64,000 bases of DNA from an uncultured Alphaproteobacteria bacterium (GCA_902825865.1 CADECX010000011.1:1-64000), one strand, 5' to 3'; shown: positions 50,186 to 60,272, numbered from the stretch's first letter. Numbers and translations: made by a program. Notes: generated from the sequence alone by a model not told the origin.

Positions 50186-50803
50186 TTAAAATACGTATTT
50201 AACGGCAACGAAACCCAAGACCACCACCGCCAGAAAAGCAAACAAGGTTGCTTCCAACCGCTTCTCGATGAAGCGGCGCGCCACATCGCCTTTCCAGTAG
50301 AGCAGCCCGGCCACCAAAAAATACCGGCCGCCGCGGGTAATGATCGACAGGATCATGAACATCGCAAAGCTGTAATGGGCAAAGCCGGATGTGATGGTGA
50401 CCAGCTTATAGGGAAGCGGGCTGAAGCCTTTGCCGATGATCACCCAGGCGCCGTAGGTGGCATACCATTGCTGGAACTGGGCCATATCGTCGGCCAGGTG
50501 ATAAATGCTGATCACCCATTGGCCAAGAGAATCGAACAGAAAGGCGCCGATGGCATAGCCGGCCGCGCCGCCCAGCACCGACCACAAGGTGCACCAGGCT
50601 GCCAGCGCCCAAGCTCTCTGGCGGTCCGCCATCACCATGGGAATCAACATGATGTCGGTCGGGATGGGGAAGAAGGAGGCCTCGGCAAAAGTGAGGCCGG
50701 CCAGCGCCCGCCAGGCATGCTTGCCCGTGGCATTGCGCATCATCCAATCATAAAGCACCCGGATGCCGGTGGGTTTGGGCTGTGTCTGGTCGGTGGATGA
50801 CAT
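50186..50803 (-). CDS. YqaA-family (SNARE-associated/DedA-like) membrane protein
   Basis: About 205 residues with roughly five membrane segments. The family signature is GLTFAEASFFPIPTDIMLIP and, later, GKGFSPLPYKLVTITSGFAH; the charged GKGFSPxPYK loop is the most conserved part. DedA/YqaA proteins are implicated in lipid-carrier recycling and membrane-potential homeostasis. It converges with trcR and is divergent from the acyl-CoA ligase. Confidence 0.85.
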   Translation of the reverse strand: MSSTDQTQPKPTGIRVLYDWMMRNATGKHAWRALAGLTFAEASFFPIPTDIMLIPMVMADRQRAWALAAWCTLWSVLGGAAGYAIGAFLFDSLGQWVISIYHLADDMAQFQQWYATYGAWVIIGKGFSPLPYKLVTITSGFAHYSFAMFMILSIITRGGRYFLVAGLLYWKGDVARRFIEKRLEATLFAFLAVVVLGFVAVKYVF

Positions 50804-50890
50804 CAATCTGTTCCTAAGGGGCTTCTAGCATCGCGTCCGGGGCGATCAAACCTTGTCGGGAAATAAGGCTTTCTTTAGCGTGACTGCCCC

Positions 50891-52579
50891 ATGAGACCAC
50901 AAAAGTCCAAACAAAAGCCAAAGCGCAAAACCGTCACAAAGGCCGGGAAACCCGCCGCAAAGCCTTATGAAACGGGGCTGGACCGGGTGGCGGCCAACCA
51001 TCAGCCCCTGACGCCCCTGTCGTTCCTGGAGCGGGCCGCGCGCACCTTTCCGGGGCATACGGCCATCATCCACGGCAAACAGCGAATCGATTACCAGAGT
51101 TTTTATGCGCGCGCGCGCCGCCTGGCCTCGGCGCTGGCAAAAAAGGGCATCCGCAAAGGCGACACGGTGGCGGTGGTCCTGGCCAACACCCCGCCGATGC
51201 TGGAGGCCCATTATGGCGTGCCCATGCTGGGCGCGGTGCTGAATGCGCTGAACACCAGGCTGGACGCCGCGGCAATCGCCTTCATGCTGGAACATGGCGG
51301 GGCGAAAATCCTGATCACCGACCGCGAGTTCTCCGCCACCGTTGGCGAAGCGCTCAAGCTGCTGAAGAAAAAGCCGCTGGTGATCGACTATGACGACAAG
51401 GAATTTCCGCAAGAAGGCGCCAGGCTGGGAGAGATCGATTACGAATCATTCCTGAAATCCGGCGATCCCGAATTTTCTTGGGCCGCACCGGACGATGAAT
51501 GGGACGCCATCGCCCTGAACTACACCTCCGGCACAACCGGCAATCCCAAGGGTGTGGTCTATCATCATCGCGGCGCCGCCTTGATGTGCTACGGCAATGC
51601 CCTGGCCGGGACCATGGTGGAGCATCCGGTGCTGCTCTGGACCTTGCCGATGTTCCACTGCAATGGCTGGTGCATGCCCTGGTCGCTTTCGGCGGTGGCG
51701 GGCACCCATGTCTGTCTGCGCTGGGTGCGGGCGGGAGCAATCTTCGACGCCTTGGCCGAACACCGCGTCACCCATCTTTGCGGCGCGCCGATTGTGATGA
51801 GCACCCTGGTCAATGCCGGCGAGGCCGAGCGCAAGAGCTTTCCGCAGAAGGTGCGCTTCATGGCCGCCGCCGCGCCGCCGCCGGAAAGCGTGCTGGCGGC
51901 GATGGCCGATGCCGGGTTCGAGGTCGTGCATGTCTATGGCCTGACCGAAGTTTACGGCCCGGCGGTGGTCAATGAATGGCATCAGGAATGGGATAAGTTG
52001 GACAGTGCCGGACGCGCCGCCAAAAAGGCGCGCCAGGGCGTGCGTTATGCAGCACTGGAGGGCTTAACGGTCTTGAACCCCAAGACCATGAAGCCCGTGC
52101 CCGCCGACGGCGAGACCATCGGCGAGGTGATGATGCGCGGCAATATCGTGATGCGCGGCTATCTCAAGAACAGCAAGGCCACCGAAGATGCTTTCAAGGG
52201 CGGCTGGTTTCACACCGGCGATCTGGGGGTGATGTATCCGGACGGCTATATCCAGCTCAAGGACCGTTCCAAGGACATCATCATTTCCGGCGGCGAAAAC
52301 ATCTCGTCCATCGAAGTGGAGAATGCCATCGCCAAGCATCCGGCGGTGAATTTCGTGGCGGTGGTGGCCAGGCCCGACAGCAAATGGGGCGAGCATCCCT
52401 GCGCCTTTGTCGAACTTAGGCCCGGCAAGACGGCAACCGAGCAGGAAATTCTGGCCTTCGTCCGCGAACGGCTGGCGAAATTCAAGATGCCGCGCACCGT
52501 GGTTTTCACCGAACTGCCCAAAACCTCGACCGGCAAGATTCAGAAATTCGTGCTGCGGGAGCGGGCCAAGAGCCTATGA
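50891..52579 (+). CDS. Acyl-CoA synthetase (AMP-binding family)
   Basis: A 562-residue ligase with a Lys-rich N-terminal extension of about 20 residues. ANL-family motifs: ALNYTSGTTGNPKGVVYHHR (P-loop), VYGLTEVYGPA (A5), GWFHTGDLGVMYPDGYIQLKDR (A7-A8) and the catalytic lysine in KTSTGKIQKF near the C-terminus. The subfamily near PP-TSGTTG with FHCNGW is typical of medium- or long-chain fatty-acyl-CoA ligases. A 9-base hairpin (52585-52613) follows the stop. Bases 52580-52710 hold no gene I can support. Confidence 0.92.
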   Translation: MRPQKSKQKPKRKTVTKAGKPAAKPYETGLDRVAANHQPLTPLSFLERAARTFPGHTAIIHGKQRIDYQSFYARARRLASALAKKGIRKGDTVAVVLANTPPMLEAHYGVPMLGAVLNALNTRLDAAAIAFMLEHGGAKILITDREFSATVGEALKLLKKKPLVIDYDDKEFPQEGARLGEIDYESFLKSGDPEFSWAAPDDEWDAIALNYTSGTTGNPKGVVYHHRGAALMCYGNALAGTMVEHPVLLWTLPMFHCNGWCMPWSLSAVAGTHVCLRWVRAGAIFDALAEHRVTHLCGAPIVMSTLVNAGEAERKSFPQKVRFMAAAAPPPESVLAAMADAGFEVVHVYGLTEVYGPAVVNEWHQEWDKLDSAGRAAKKARQGVRYAALEGLTVLNPKTMKPVPADGETIGEVMMRGNIVMRGYLKNSKATEDAFKGGWFHTGDLGVMYPDGYIQLKDRSKDIIISGGENISSIEVENAIAKHPAVNFVAVVARPDSKWGEHPCAFVELRPGKTATEQEILAFVRERLAKFKMPRTVVFTELPKTSTGKIQKFVLRERAKSL

Positions 52580-52710
52580 CCAGCCTGCTGCGCTTGGTTC
52601 AGCGGCGCAGCAGCGCCGGTGCATTTTTCCCGGCGCGGCCTTTCCAGCGGCGGCATTCTGCTTAGTCGGTGGTCTTGCGCTGTTTTTTCCGGCCCGGCGG
52701 CGGGCCCAGC

Positions 52711-52884
52711 TCAGTTGACCGCGGCTTTAAGCCGCTCGAGCTCGTCCTTAATTCGAAGCTTTTGCTTCTTCAGAGCCGCGACCCGCATCTCATCCCAATC
52801 GGGATTGGCCATCTCGGTCTCGATAATGTCTTCGATTTTCTTGTGCTGATTGGACAGGTGATTGATATGTCCTTCTAGCGCCAT
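52711..52884 (-). CDS. DUF465 (YdcH-like) small protein, copy 1
   Basis: 57 codons from ATG 52884 to TGA. The product begins MALEGHINHLSNQHKKIEDI, then DWDEMRVAALKKQKLRIKDE, then LERLKAA. The pattern of an N-terminal helix, a charged turn and KKQKLxLKDEIxRL is the DUF465 hallmark. It forms a short helical hairpin. It is divergent from ubiX, after which lies a second DUF465 gene. Confidence 0.85.
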   Translation of the reverse strand: MALEGHINHLSNQHKKIEDIIETEMANPDWDEMRVAALKKQKLRIKDELERLKAAVN

Positions 52885-53042
52885 GCATGCACCTCATCGA
52901 TTTGAATTTCGATCGGCCGGCGCGCTGGTAGGCTCGCGCCTAGGCCCCAAAAGTGAAGCACCATTCCCCGCCCCTGTCATCCCCAAAAGGTGCGGAACGC
53001 GAAACTCTTTGTATCGGTCTTAATAAGTGCTAACGGAGGCCC

Positions 53043-53741
53043 ATGAAAGCGCGGGAAACGGCGAAAAATAAAGCAGAACGGCTGGTTATCGGGCTGTCGG
53101 GGGCCTCGGGCGTGGCCTATGGCATCCGCATGCTGGAAGCCTGCCGGGAGTTGGGGATAGAATCACATCTGGTTATGACCAAGCCTGCGGAAATGACCAT
53201 CGGGTACGAGACGGAACTTTCACCCCGGCAAGTCGCCGCCAAAGCGGATTTCAGCTACGCGGTCGGTGATATCGCTGCGCCTATCGCCAGCGGAAGTTTC
53301 AAGACCAAAGGCATGATCGTGGCGCCCTGTTCGGTGCGCACCATGAGCGAGATCGCCACCGGCGTCACCACCAACCTGCTGACCCGTTCCGCCGATGTGA
53401 TGCTCAAGGAACGCCGCCCGCTGGTGTTGATGGTGCGCGAGACGCCGCTGCATCTGGGACACCTGCGCAGCATGACGGCGCTGGCGGAAATGGGCGCGAT
53501 CATCCTGCCGCCGGTGCCCGCCTTTTATGCCGAACCTCGCACACTCTCCGATCTTGTGGATCAGATGGTGGGCCGTGCTTTGGACCTGTTCGGTTACGAC
53601 TGGCCGGATGTAAAACGCTGGGGCGAGGAACTGGCAAAGGGCAAACGCAAACCCACCTCCCCCAGCGCGCGAAGCGCTCCGAAGGGGGAGGTGGCCGTAG
53701 CTGGCTCTCGAGCCAGCGAAGGCCGGAGGGGGAAAAAGTGA
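53043..53741 (+). CDS. ubiX: Flavin prenyltransferase UbiX with repeat-encoded C-terminal tail
   Basis: A 232-residue protein. UbiX prenylates FMN to make the cofactor of UbiD decarboxylases, used in ubiquinone synthesis. Conserved parts: IGLSGASGVAYGIRMLEACR (FMN-binding), APIASGSFKTKGMIVAPCSV, KERRPLVLMVRETPLHLGHL and MVGRALDLFGYDWPDVKRWG. The normal protein ends near residue 203. The last 29 residues (starting PTSPSARSAPKGEV) are translated from a copy of the three-part palindromic repeat. The stop overlaps the GTG of the next gene. Confidence 0.93.
   Translation: MKARETAKNKAERLVIGLSGASGVAYGIRMLEACRELGIESHLVMTKPAEMTIGYETELSPRQVAAKADFSYAVGDIAAPIASGSFKTKGMIVAPCSVRTMSEIATGVTTNLLTRSADVMLKERRPLVLMVRETPLHLGHLRSMTALAEMGAIILPPVPAFYAEPRTLSDLVDQMVGRALDLFGYDWPDVKRWGEELAKGKRKPTSPSARSAPKGEVAVAGSRASEGRRGKK
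53654..53737 (+). repeat. Three-part palindromic repeat, copy B, inside the ubiX reading frame
   Basis: CACCTCCCCC, a variable AGCGCGCGAAGCGCT hairpin, GGGGGAGGTG, then GGCCGTAGC, TGGCTCTCGAGCCA and GCGAAGGCCGGAGGGGGAAA. It is 84 bases long, a multiple of three, and ends at the base before the next start codon. Confidence 0.88.
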
Positions 53742-53953
53742 GTCGCGTTGTTGGTCCCGATGAAGTCGCCGCCCGCGCCAAGCTGACCCAGCTTATGCAG
53801 GAGCATCGCGACCTGGACGCCGCCATCGAAGCCATGGTGCAGACGGGCAGTGCCGACCTGTTGGCGCTGTCGCGGCTGAAGAAGCGCAAGCTGCAGCTGA
53901 AAGACGAGATCACCGAGATCAATAACGGGTTGCTGCCAGATATTATTGCTTAG
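53738..53953 (+). CDS. DUF465 (YdcH-like) small protein, copy 2
   Basis: A 71-residue protein starting at GTG 53738, which overlaps the ubiX stop (GTGA). It has the same design as copy 1: QLMQEHRDLDAAIEAMVQTG, then LSRLKKRKLQLKDEITEINN. A helical hairpin is predicted. No independent ribosome-binding site is clear, since the sequence before the start is the repeat's GGGGGAAAAA, which itself is purine-rich and may serve as one. Confidence 0.85.
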   Translation: MSRVVGPDEVAARAKLTQLMQEHRDLDAAIEAMVQTGSADLLALSRLKKRKLQLKDEITEINNGLLPDIIA

Positions 53954-54001
53954 ATCCCGCCATCTTCAATTTCACTACAATCTACGGAAAGCCTTGAGCT
54001 C

Positions 54002-54253
54002 GTGGCGTATGACAAAGCGCAGTACGTGCAGCGCAAATGGCGATCAACGTTGATATTTGTAATTGTCGCTGACGTGGCAGCTGCAAGCTATGCAGTATTC
54101 GCCATTGTGAAATGGCTTTTAGGCGATTCCCAGAAAATCCATGACGATCTTTTTGAATTCGCCTTGGAAGCGCTGGCGTTCTCAATTCTATTTCTAGGGT
54201 TTTGCTGGCTGATTAAGACAATCGTTCTTTCGGCGGCTTCAAAACAGCAGTAG
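54002..54253 (+). CDS. Small two-span membrane protein, unknown function
   Basis: An 83-residue protein from GTG 54002. It has a basic N-terminus (YVQRKWRS), two hydrophobic helices (about 16-37 and 56-76) and a polar loop with DDLFEFALEAL. Base composition is more AT-rich than its neighbours, suggesting a recent arrival or a fast-evolving gene. No family recognised. It ends just before the convergent alaS. Confidence 0.5.
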   Translation: MAYDKAQYVQRKWRSTLIFVIVADVAAASYAVFAIVKWLLGDSQKIHDDLFEFALEALAFSILFLGFCWLIKTIVLSAASKQQ

Positions 54254-54290
54254 CGTCGCAACAGTCCGGTCTACTATGCAACCAGTAAGG

Positions 54291-56945
54291 CTAAACCGGC
54301 GCCAATTCCCCTAACTTCTTACGGATGGCATCCAGCGCCGCGCCTGGATTGCCGTTGTCCGGTCCGCCGGCCTGGGCCATGTCGGGCCGTCCGCCGCCGC
54401 CCTTGCCGCCCAGGGCTTCCGCCGCCACCCGCACCAGATCCACGGCGCTGATGCGCGCGGTTAGATCGTCGGTGACACCAGCCACGATCGAAGCCTTGCC
54501 GTCGGCCGCGGCCACAAAGGCAACCACACCGGAACCCACTTGGGACTTGGCGCCATCGGCCAGGCTCTTGAGATCCTTGGGCGAAACGCCTTCGACCAGC
54601 CGCAAAACGGCCTTCAGTCCGGCAATGGTTTCCATTCCGTCATCGCCGCCCTTGGCGGGGCCCGCCAGCGCCAACTGCTTCTTGGCTTCCGCCAATTCGC
54701 GTTCCAGCTTGCGGCGCTCGTCGGAAAGCTGCGCCACCCGGCCCGCCAATTCGCCGATCGGCGTTTTGATCGCCGACGCCGCCTCGCGGGCGATTTCCGC
54801 CTGGCCCGAAAGATAACGGCGGGCATGTTCGGATGTCAGCGCTTCGATACGGCGCACACCGGCCGCAACCGCGCTTTCCGCCAGGATAGTGAAAAGGCCG
54901 ATATCGCCCAAACGATGGACATGGGTGCCGCCGCACAGTTCGACGGAATAGGACTTTTCCGCCTCCAAGTCGGCGCCCATGGAAAGCACGCGCACTTCGT
55001 CGCCATATTTTTCGCCGAACAGGGCTTCGGCCCCGGCCGCCACCGCCTGATCGGTCGGCATCAGCCTTGTGCTGGTGTCGGAATTCTGCCGGATGATCCT
55101 GTTGACCTGGGCCTCGATCTTTTCCAGCTCTTCGGGCGAGACCGGCTTGGGATGCGAGAAGTCGAAGCGCAGGCGCTCGGCATTCACCAGCGAGCCTTTC
55201 TGGCTGACATGGCTGCCCAGCACGCGCTTGAGCGCGGCATGCAACAGATGGGTGGCGCTGTGATTGGCGCGGGTGGCGCGGCGGCGCTCCTTGTCGACCC
55301 TCAGATCGACGGCGTCGCCGGGCGCGAAAGTGCCTTCGGTGATGCGCACGGCATGGACATGCAGCGCGCCTAATTTTTTCTGGGTATCAGTGACTTGGCC
55401 CTTGGCCTTGGCCGAGGTCACATGGCCGCTGTCGCCCGCCTGGCCACCGGACTCGCCATAAAAGGGCGTCTGGTTGGTGACGATCTCCACCGCTTCACCG
55501 GCATTGGCGGCCATCACCCGGCCGCCATCCTTGAAGATGGCGAGGATCTGACCTTCAGCTTCCTCGGTGTCATAGCCCAGAAATTCGGTGCGGCCGACTT
55601 CGTCCAACACCGCGAACCATTGCGCCTCGCTGGCGGCTTCGCCCGATCCCGACCAACTGGCGCGGGCTTCCGCCTTCTGCTTTTGCATGGCGGCGGCAAA
55701 GCCGTCGGTATCCACCGTGACGCCGCGCGCGCGCAGGGATTCTTCCGTCAGGTCCAGCGGGAAGCCGTAGGTATCGTAAAGCTTGAAAGCGACTTCGCCT
55801 TTAAGCCGGTCGCCCTTCTTCAGCCCGACACTAGCCTCGTCCAACAGTTTGAGACCGCGCGCCAGGGTTTCGCGGAAGCGGATTTCTTCCAGCTTGAGAG
55901 TTTCGGCGATCAGCGGTTCGGAACGCTTGAGCTCGGGATAGGCCGAACCCATCTCACCCACCAGCGCCGGCACCAGCCGGTGCATCAGCGGGTCCTTGGT
56001 GCCCAGCAGATGGGCATGGCGCATGGCGCGGCGCATGATCCGGCGCAGCACATAGCCGCGCCCCTCATTGGAGGGCAGCACACCATCGGCGATCAGGAAG
56101 GAAGTGGCGCGCAGGTGATCGGAAATGATGCGATGGCTGAAGGTCGCTTCGCCCTTGCTGTCCACGCCGCTGGCCGATTCCGAGGCCGTGATCAGATGGC
56201 GGAACAGATCGACATCGTAGTTGTTGGTGACACCTTGCAGAATGGCGGCGATGCGCTCCAGCCCCATGCCGGTATCGATGGACGGCTTGGGCAAATCCAG
56301 GCGGGTTTTTTCGTCCACCTGCTCGAACTGCATGAAGACCAGGTTCCAGAATTCCAGGAAACGGTCGCCGTCTTCCTCCGGCGAACCGGGCGGGCCGCCC
56401 GCAACCGACGGCCCCTGGTCGTAGAAAATTTCCGAGCAATAGCCGCAAGGCCCCGTCGGACCCATCGCCCAGAGATTGGATTCATGGCCGATGATCTTGT
56501 CGTCGGAAAAACCTGCGATCTTTTTCCAAAGCTGCCGCGCCTGCTCGTCGGTGGGATAGACCGTGACCAGCAGCTTGTCCTTGGGCAAGCCGATCACCTT
56601 GGTGACGAAATCCCAGGCAAAGGTGATGGCCTCTTCCTTGAAATAATCGCCGAACGAGAAGTTCCCCAGCATCTCGAAGAAAGTGTGGTGGCGGGCGGTA
56701 TAGCCGACATTGTCCAGGTCATTATGCTTGCCGCCGGCCCGGACGCATTTCTGCACCGTGGTGGCGCGGCTATAGGGGCGCTTTTCCGCCCCCGTGAACA
56801 GGTTCTTGAACTGGACCATGCCCGCATTGGTGAACAGCAGGGTGGGGTCGTTGCGGGGCACCAGGGGCGAGGACGAGACCACGGTGTGGCCGTGGCTTGC
56901 GAAGAAATCCAGGAAACCGCTGCGGACGTCGGAAAGGCTTTTCAT
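54291..56945 (-). CDS. alaS: Alanyl-tRNA synthetase
   Basis: 884 residues from ATG 56945 ([20 protein letters not shown]); a longer frame to 56981 is not needed. The class II catalytic core includes [20 protein letters not shown] and [14 protein letters not shown]. The editing domain carries the zinc-binding [11 protein letters not shown] and [13 protein letters not shown] motifs. The C-terminal oligomerisation/DHHA1-like domain has [15 protein letters not shown]. It is complete. It lies downstream of recA on the same strand, with about 300 bases of repeat and terminator between. Confidence 0.97.
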   Translation of the reverse strand: MKSLSDVRSGFLDFFASHGHTVVSSSPLVPRNDPTLLFTNAGMVQFKNLFTGAEKRPYSRATTVQKCVRAGGKHNDLDNVGYTARHHTFFEMLGNFSFGDYFKEEAITFAWDFVTKVIGLPKDKLLVTVYPTDEQARQLWKKIAGFSDDKIIGHESNLWAMGPTGPCGYCSEIFYDQGPSVAGGPPGSPEEDGDRFLEFWNLVFMQFEQVDEKTRLDLPKPSIDTGMGLERIAAILQGVTNNYDVDLFRHLITASESASGVDSKGEATFSHRIISDHLRATSFLIADGVLPSNEGRGYVLRRIMRRAMRHAHLLGTKDPLMHRLVPALVGEMGSAYPELKRSEPLIAETLKLEEIRFRETLARGLKLLDEASVGLKKGDRLKGEVAFKLYDTYGFPLDLTEESLRARGVTVDTDGFAAAMQKQKAEARASWSGSGEAASEAQWFAVLDEVGRTEFLGYDTEEAEGQILAIFKDGGRVMAANAGEAVEIVTNQTPFYGESGGQAGDSGHVTSAKAKGQVTDTQKKLGALHVHAVRITEGTFAPGDAVDLRVDKERRRATRANHSATHLLHAALKRVLGSHVSQKGSLVNAERLRFDFSHPKPVSPEELEKIEAQVNRIIRQNSDTSTRLMPTDQAVAAGAEALFGEKYGDEVRVLSMGADLEAEKSYSVELCGGTHVHRLGDIGLFTILAESAVAAGVRRIEALTSEHARRYLSGQAEIAREAASAIKTPIGELAGRVAQLSDERRKLERELAEAKKQLALAGPAKGGDDGMETIAGLKAVLRLVEGVSPKDLKSLADGAKSQVGSGVVAFVAAADGKASIVAGVTDDLTARISAVDLVRVAAEALGGKGGGGRPDMAQAGGPDNGNPGAALDAIRKKLGELAPV

Positions 56946-57027
56946 GAAACCGGTTGTAACGGCTCTAAAAAGCGGTGTCACGCCTGGGTTTCTGGGGGCG
57001 GCTATGCCTTTTGTCCCGGTGCCGCCC

Positions 57028-57098
57028 CCTCACCCTTCGACAAGCTCAGGGTGAGGAATTGCGTGAAATCCTCATGCTGAGCTTGTCGAAGCATGAGG
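57028..57098. repeat. Pair of facing REP-like hairpins
   Basis: Two 29-base hairpins (57028-57056 with arms CCTCACCCT/AGGGTGAGG; 57070-57098 with arms CCTCATGCT/AGCATGAGG) share the loop motif TTCGACAAGCTCAG in opposite orientation. This is a common interspersed element of alphaproteobacteria. It lies between recA and alaS. Confidence 0.8.
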
Positions 57099-57105
57099 GT
57101 GCCAT

Positions 57106-57144
57106 AAAAACAAAGGGCGCCCGCATTCACACGGGCGCCCTTTG
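57106..57144 (-). terminator. Rho-independent terminator after recA
   Basis: CAAAGGGCGCCCG (57111-57123) and CGGGCGCCCTTTG (57132-57144) form a 13-base stem. On the minus strand it is followed by TTTTTATGG. The 97 bases between it and recA hold no gene. Confidence 0.88.
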
Positions 57145-57241
57145 CCGAGGAGTTGAGCCCGGGGCTGCGAAACCGCCAGAGTCAACTTTTTCGTCAGCAC
57201 AGGGCGTAGGCGCGAGCCGGAGCCCCGTTTAAAAAGTCGGC

Positions 57242-58321
57242 CTATTCGTCTTCCGCCTCCGCCTTTTCGGAAGCATCCAGCACCAGATTCTGGCCGATCT
57301 GACCGGCGCTGGCGCGGATCGCCTGTTCGATCTTGTCGGCGATGTCGGTGTTCTCGGTGAGGAAGGTTTTGGCGGCTTCGCGGCCCTGGCCAATGCGGCT
57401 GCCGTCATAGGAATACCAAGAGCCCGACTTCTCCACGATCCCGGCCTTGACGCCAAGGTCGACCAGCTCGCCCACCTTGGAAATGCCGACGCCGTACATG
57501 ATATCGAACTCGACCTGCTTGAAGGGCGGGGCGACCTTGTTCTTGACCACTTTGACGCGGGTCTGGTTGCCGACCACTTCGTCGCGATCCTTGATGGCGC
57601 CGATGCGGCGGATGTCGAGACGCACCGAGGAATAGAATTTCAGGGCATTGCCGCCGGTGGTGGTTTCCGGATTGCCGAACATGATGCCGATTTTCATGCG
57701 GATCTGGTTGATGAACAACACGATGGTATTGGACTTGGAAATCGAGCCGGTCAGCTTGCGCAGCGCCTGGCTCATCAGTCGCGCTTGAAGGCCGGGCAAG
57801 GAATCGCCCATCTCGCCTTCCAGTTCGGCCTTGGGGGTGAGTGCCGCGACCGAGTCGATCACCACAATGTCGACGCCGCCGGAGCGCACCAAGGTGTCGG
57901 TGATTTCCAGCGCCTGCTCGCCGGTGTCGGGCTGGGAGATCAGCATTTCGTCAATGTCCACGCCCAGCTTCTTGGCATAGACCGGATCGAGCGCGTGCTC
58001 GGCATCGACATAGGCGGCGGTGCCGCCCTTTTTCTGGATCTCGGCCACCACATGCAGCGCCAAGGTGGTCTTGCCCGAGGATTCGGGGCCATAGACTTCG
58101 ATGACACGGCCACGGGGCAGCCCGCCGATCCCTAAGGCGATGTCCAGGCCCAGGCTGCCGGTGGAGACCGCGTCGGTCGCCAGGCCCAGATCGCGGCTGC
58201 CCAGCTTCATCACCGAGCCCTTGCCGAACGCCCGGTCGATCTGGCTCAGCGCGGCCTCGAGAGCCCGCTTGCGATCGTTATCTTGTGCCTTGCCCACCAC
58301 CCGTAAAGCCGCCTGCGCCAT
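57242..58321 (-). CDS. recA: Recombinase RecA
   Basis: A 359-residue protein. It has Walker [10 protein letters not shown], the [16 protein letters not shown] segment, Walker [21 protein letters not shown], loop L1 with [10 protein letters not shown], loop L2 with [20 protein letters not shown], and an acidic C-terminus (KAEAEDE). It forms filaments on single-stranded DNA for recombination and SOS induction. The length is typical of alphaproteobacterial RecA. Confidence 0.98.
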   Translation of the reverse strand: MAQAALRVVGKAQDNDRKRALEAALSQIDRAFGKGSVMKLGSRDLGLATDAVSTGSLGLDIALGIGGLPRGRVIEVYGPESSGKTTLALHVVAEIQKKGGTAAYVDAEHALDPVYAKKLGVDIDEMLISQPDTGEQALEITDTLVRSGGVDIVVIDSVAALTPKAELEGEMGDSLPGLQARLMSQALRKLTGSISKSNTIVLFINQIRMKIGIMFGNPETTTGGNALKFYSSVRLDIRRIGAIKDRDEVVGNQTRVKVVKNKVAPPFKQVEFDIMYGVGISKVGELVDLGVKAGIVEKSGSWYSYDGSRIGQGREAAKTFLTENTDIADKIEQAIRASAGQIGQNLVLDASEKAEAEDE

Positions 58322-58395
58322 GGAAAACTCCCTCGGTTATTCCACAGCGCCCGCTGATCCCCAAGCGAATCCGGCGGCGGGTGGACAAATCAAAT

Positions 58396-58479
58396 GTACA
58401 CACTTTGTTCTCTTTGCCAAGCCACGAGATAAAGCATTGAAGGAACGAGAAATACCTACATTTCGTTCTACTATTGTCC
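58396..58479 (-). promoter_or_regulatory. Possible LexA boxes upstream of recA
   Basis: Two sites come within one base of the alphaproteobacterial GTTC-N7-GTTC motif: GTAC-N7-GTTC at 58396-58410 and GTTC-N7-GTCC at 58465-58479. They lie 75-158 bases upstream of the recA start. Either may be the SOS operator; neither is perfect. The rest of the 383-base gap 58322-58704 shows no gene. Confidence 0.35.
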
Positions 58480-58704
58480 CGTAAGGGAACTTTCGCTGTT
58501 AACATCGTTGGCGTACAGCCCAAGATCACTGACAAATTGTCATATTGGTTGCCGCCCCTGGCATCGATACTCCGGAGCGATAACGGCTTTTCGTCTTTTC
58601 GCGTCCAGAGAATGGCCGATAATTTGACGGGTTGGGCAGCGCGACTTTTCAAGTCCGTTCCCCGGCAGCTAGACTCAGCACAACAAGAAAATACGGGACC
58701 GGAC

Positions 58705-59832
58705 ATGAACAGGATCAGGGTCGCCGCGCTGGGCTTGGCGGCTTGCGCATGGACAGCCTCTTTCACCGCGCCGGCGCAGGCGAAAATCGAAAAGGCGCCC
58801 TGGGGCGAAACCGCCGATGGCCAAAAGATCGATATCTACACCCTGACCAATGCGCGCGGCATGAGCGCGCGCATCACCAATTACGGCGCCTTCCTGGTCA
58901 GCCTGAATGTGCCCGACAAAAGCGGCAAGATGGCGGATGTGGTCTTGGGCTATGACAATCTGGAAGCCTATAGCCGCGGCACCACCTATGGCGCGGTGAT
59001 CGGGCGTTTCGCCAACCGCATCGGCAACGCCCAATTCTCCTTGGACGGCAAGACCTACAAACTCAAAGCCAATGCCGGGCCCAACAATATTCACGGGGGA
59101 CCCGTCGGCTTCAGCTATCACGTCTACAGCGCCACGCCGCTGAACGGACCCTCGCCCTCCTTGATCCTGCACATGGTCAGTCCCGACGGCGATCAGGGCT
59201 TTCCGGGCAAGCTGGACTTCACCGTCATCTATACCCTGACCGCCAACAATGGCCTCAAGGTCGAGTACCGCGCCACCACCGACAAGCCGACCGTGCTCAA
59301 TCCCACCAATCATTCCTATTTCAATTTGAAGGGGGCCGGTAACGGCGATGTGCTGAACCACCGCCTGCAAGTCTTTTCCGATGCGGTGACGCCCACCGAC
59401 ACAAATCACATGGCGACCGGGGAAGTGATGAAGGTGACGGGCACGGGCTTTGACTTCACCAAGCCCAAAGCCATCGGCAAGGACATCAACGGCCCCGATC
59501 CGGCGATCGTGGCCACACCAGGGTACGACATCAATTTCATTGTGCGCGGGCCGATGGGAAAAATGCGTCCCGCCGCGCGCGTGGTGGAGCCGGAATCAGG
59601 CCGGGTGATGGACGTGCTGACCACCCAGCCTGGTGTTCAGCTTTATCTGCCCAACAATGAAAAGCCGATCACGGGCAAGGGCGGCGCGCAGTATATCAAG
59701 CGCGGCTCCTTCTGCCTGGAGACCCAGCATTTCGCCAATGCGCCCAACATCCCGGCCTTCCCGACCACGGAACTAAAGCCGGGAAAGATTTTCTACGAGG
59801 CCACGGAGTTCAGATTCTCAACGGTGAAGTAG
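58705..59832 (+). CDS. galM: Exported aldose 1-epimerase (galactose mutarotase), copy 1
   Basis: 375 residues from ATG 58705, which gives a signal peptide (MNRIRVAALGLAACAWTASF then TAPAQA); the frame further upstream is not used. Mutarotase motifs: IGRFANRIGNAQFSLDG, NNIHGGPVGF with the catalytic His, and NPTNHSYFNLKG with the second His. The catalytic Glu lies in FCLETQHFANAPN. It interconverts alpha and beta anomers of sugars in the periplasm. A paralogue lies at 61518, with an exported aldolase-like protein between. Confidence 0.92.
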   Translation: MNRIRVAALGLAACAWTASFTAPAQAKIEKAPWGETADGQKIDIYTLTNARGMSARITNYGAFLVSLNVPDKSGKMADVVLGYDNLEAYSRGTTYGAVIGRFANRIGNAQFSLDGKTYKLKANAGPNNIHGGPVGFSYHVYSATPLNGPSPSLILHMVSPDGDQGFPGKLDFTVIYTLTANNGLKVEYRATTDKPTVLNPTNHSYFNLKGAGNGDVLNHRLQVFSDAVTPTDTNHMATGEVMKVTGTGFDFTKPKAIGKDINGPDPAIVATPGYDINFIVRGPMGKMRPAARVVEPESGRVMDVLTTQPGVQLYLPNNEKPITGKGGAQYIKRGSFCLETQHFANAPNIPAFPTTELKPGKIFYEATEFRFSTVK

Positions 59833-59843
59833 GCGCCCGGACC

Positions 59844-60167
59844 TCAGGTCGCGGTTGCGCTGGTCGCGACGACGGTGATGGGAAAACCCTTCGCGTCGCT
59901 GCTACGGCCGCCGGATGTGGCAATGAGGATGCCCGCGCCCAAGGCAACGACACCGCCGATCACGGCCCATTCCATACCGCTGCTCTCTTGTGCCTTGCGC
60001 ACACCAGCAGGCTTGCCTGCCGCAAGCGGATCGGCCCAAGCCGAGGAGCCGATCATGCTGATAACGATAACAAAAATGCTTGTTTTTTGCCGAGCTTGCG
60101 CATTCCAGTCCCCAGGGCGTTTGTTATATCTGCCGATAATCTGCCTTGGCAGCGCTGCCAAGATCAA
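59844..60167 (-). CDS. Exported or membrane protein of unknown function
   Basis: A 107-residue open frame. A hydrophobic segment ending ...VISMIGSSAWADPL looks like a signal peptide, and a second hydrophobic helix (EWAVIGGVVALGAGILIATS) follows. The true start may be downstream of the first codon, since residues 1-28 have no clear signal features. No family recognised. Bases 60168-60318 carry only the terminator at 60244. Confidence 0.45.
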   Translation of the reverse strand: MILAALPRQIIGRYNKRPGDWNAQARQKTSIFVIVISMIGSSAWADPLAAGKPAGVRKAQESSGMEWAVIGGVVALGAGILIATSGGRSSDAKGFPITVVATSATAT

Positions 60168-60243
60168 GAGAAAAAACGTGAGCGCTACCGTGCCCGGGAA
60201 ACTGTGTCACCAAATCCTCTGTTGCAGTTGCGAACACGGCATA

Positions 60244-60272
60244 AAAAAGGGCGCGATTTCCGCGCCCTTTTT
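60244..60272. terminator. Bidirectional hairpin terminator
   Basis: AAAAAGGGCGCG and CGCGCCCTTTTT pair over 12 bases with loop ATTTC. A-runs and T-runs on the two sides allow use from both strands; it ends the minus-strand aldolase-like gene. Confidence 0.88.

Noticed and set aside
55395..57080. 561-codon open frame antisense to alaS
   Set aside because: alaS on the opposite strand is complete and conserved; this frame runs on into the REP-like hairpins and shows no family.
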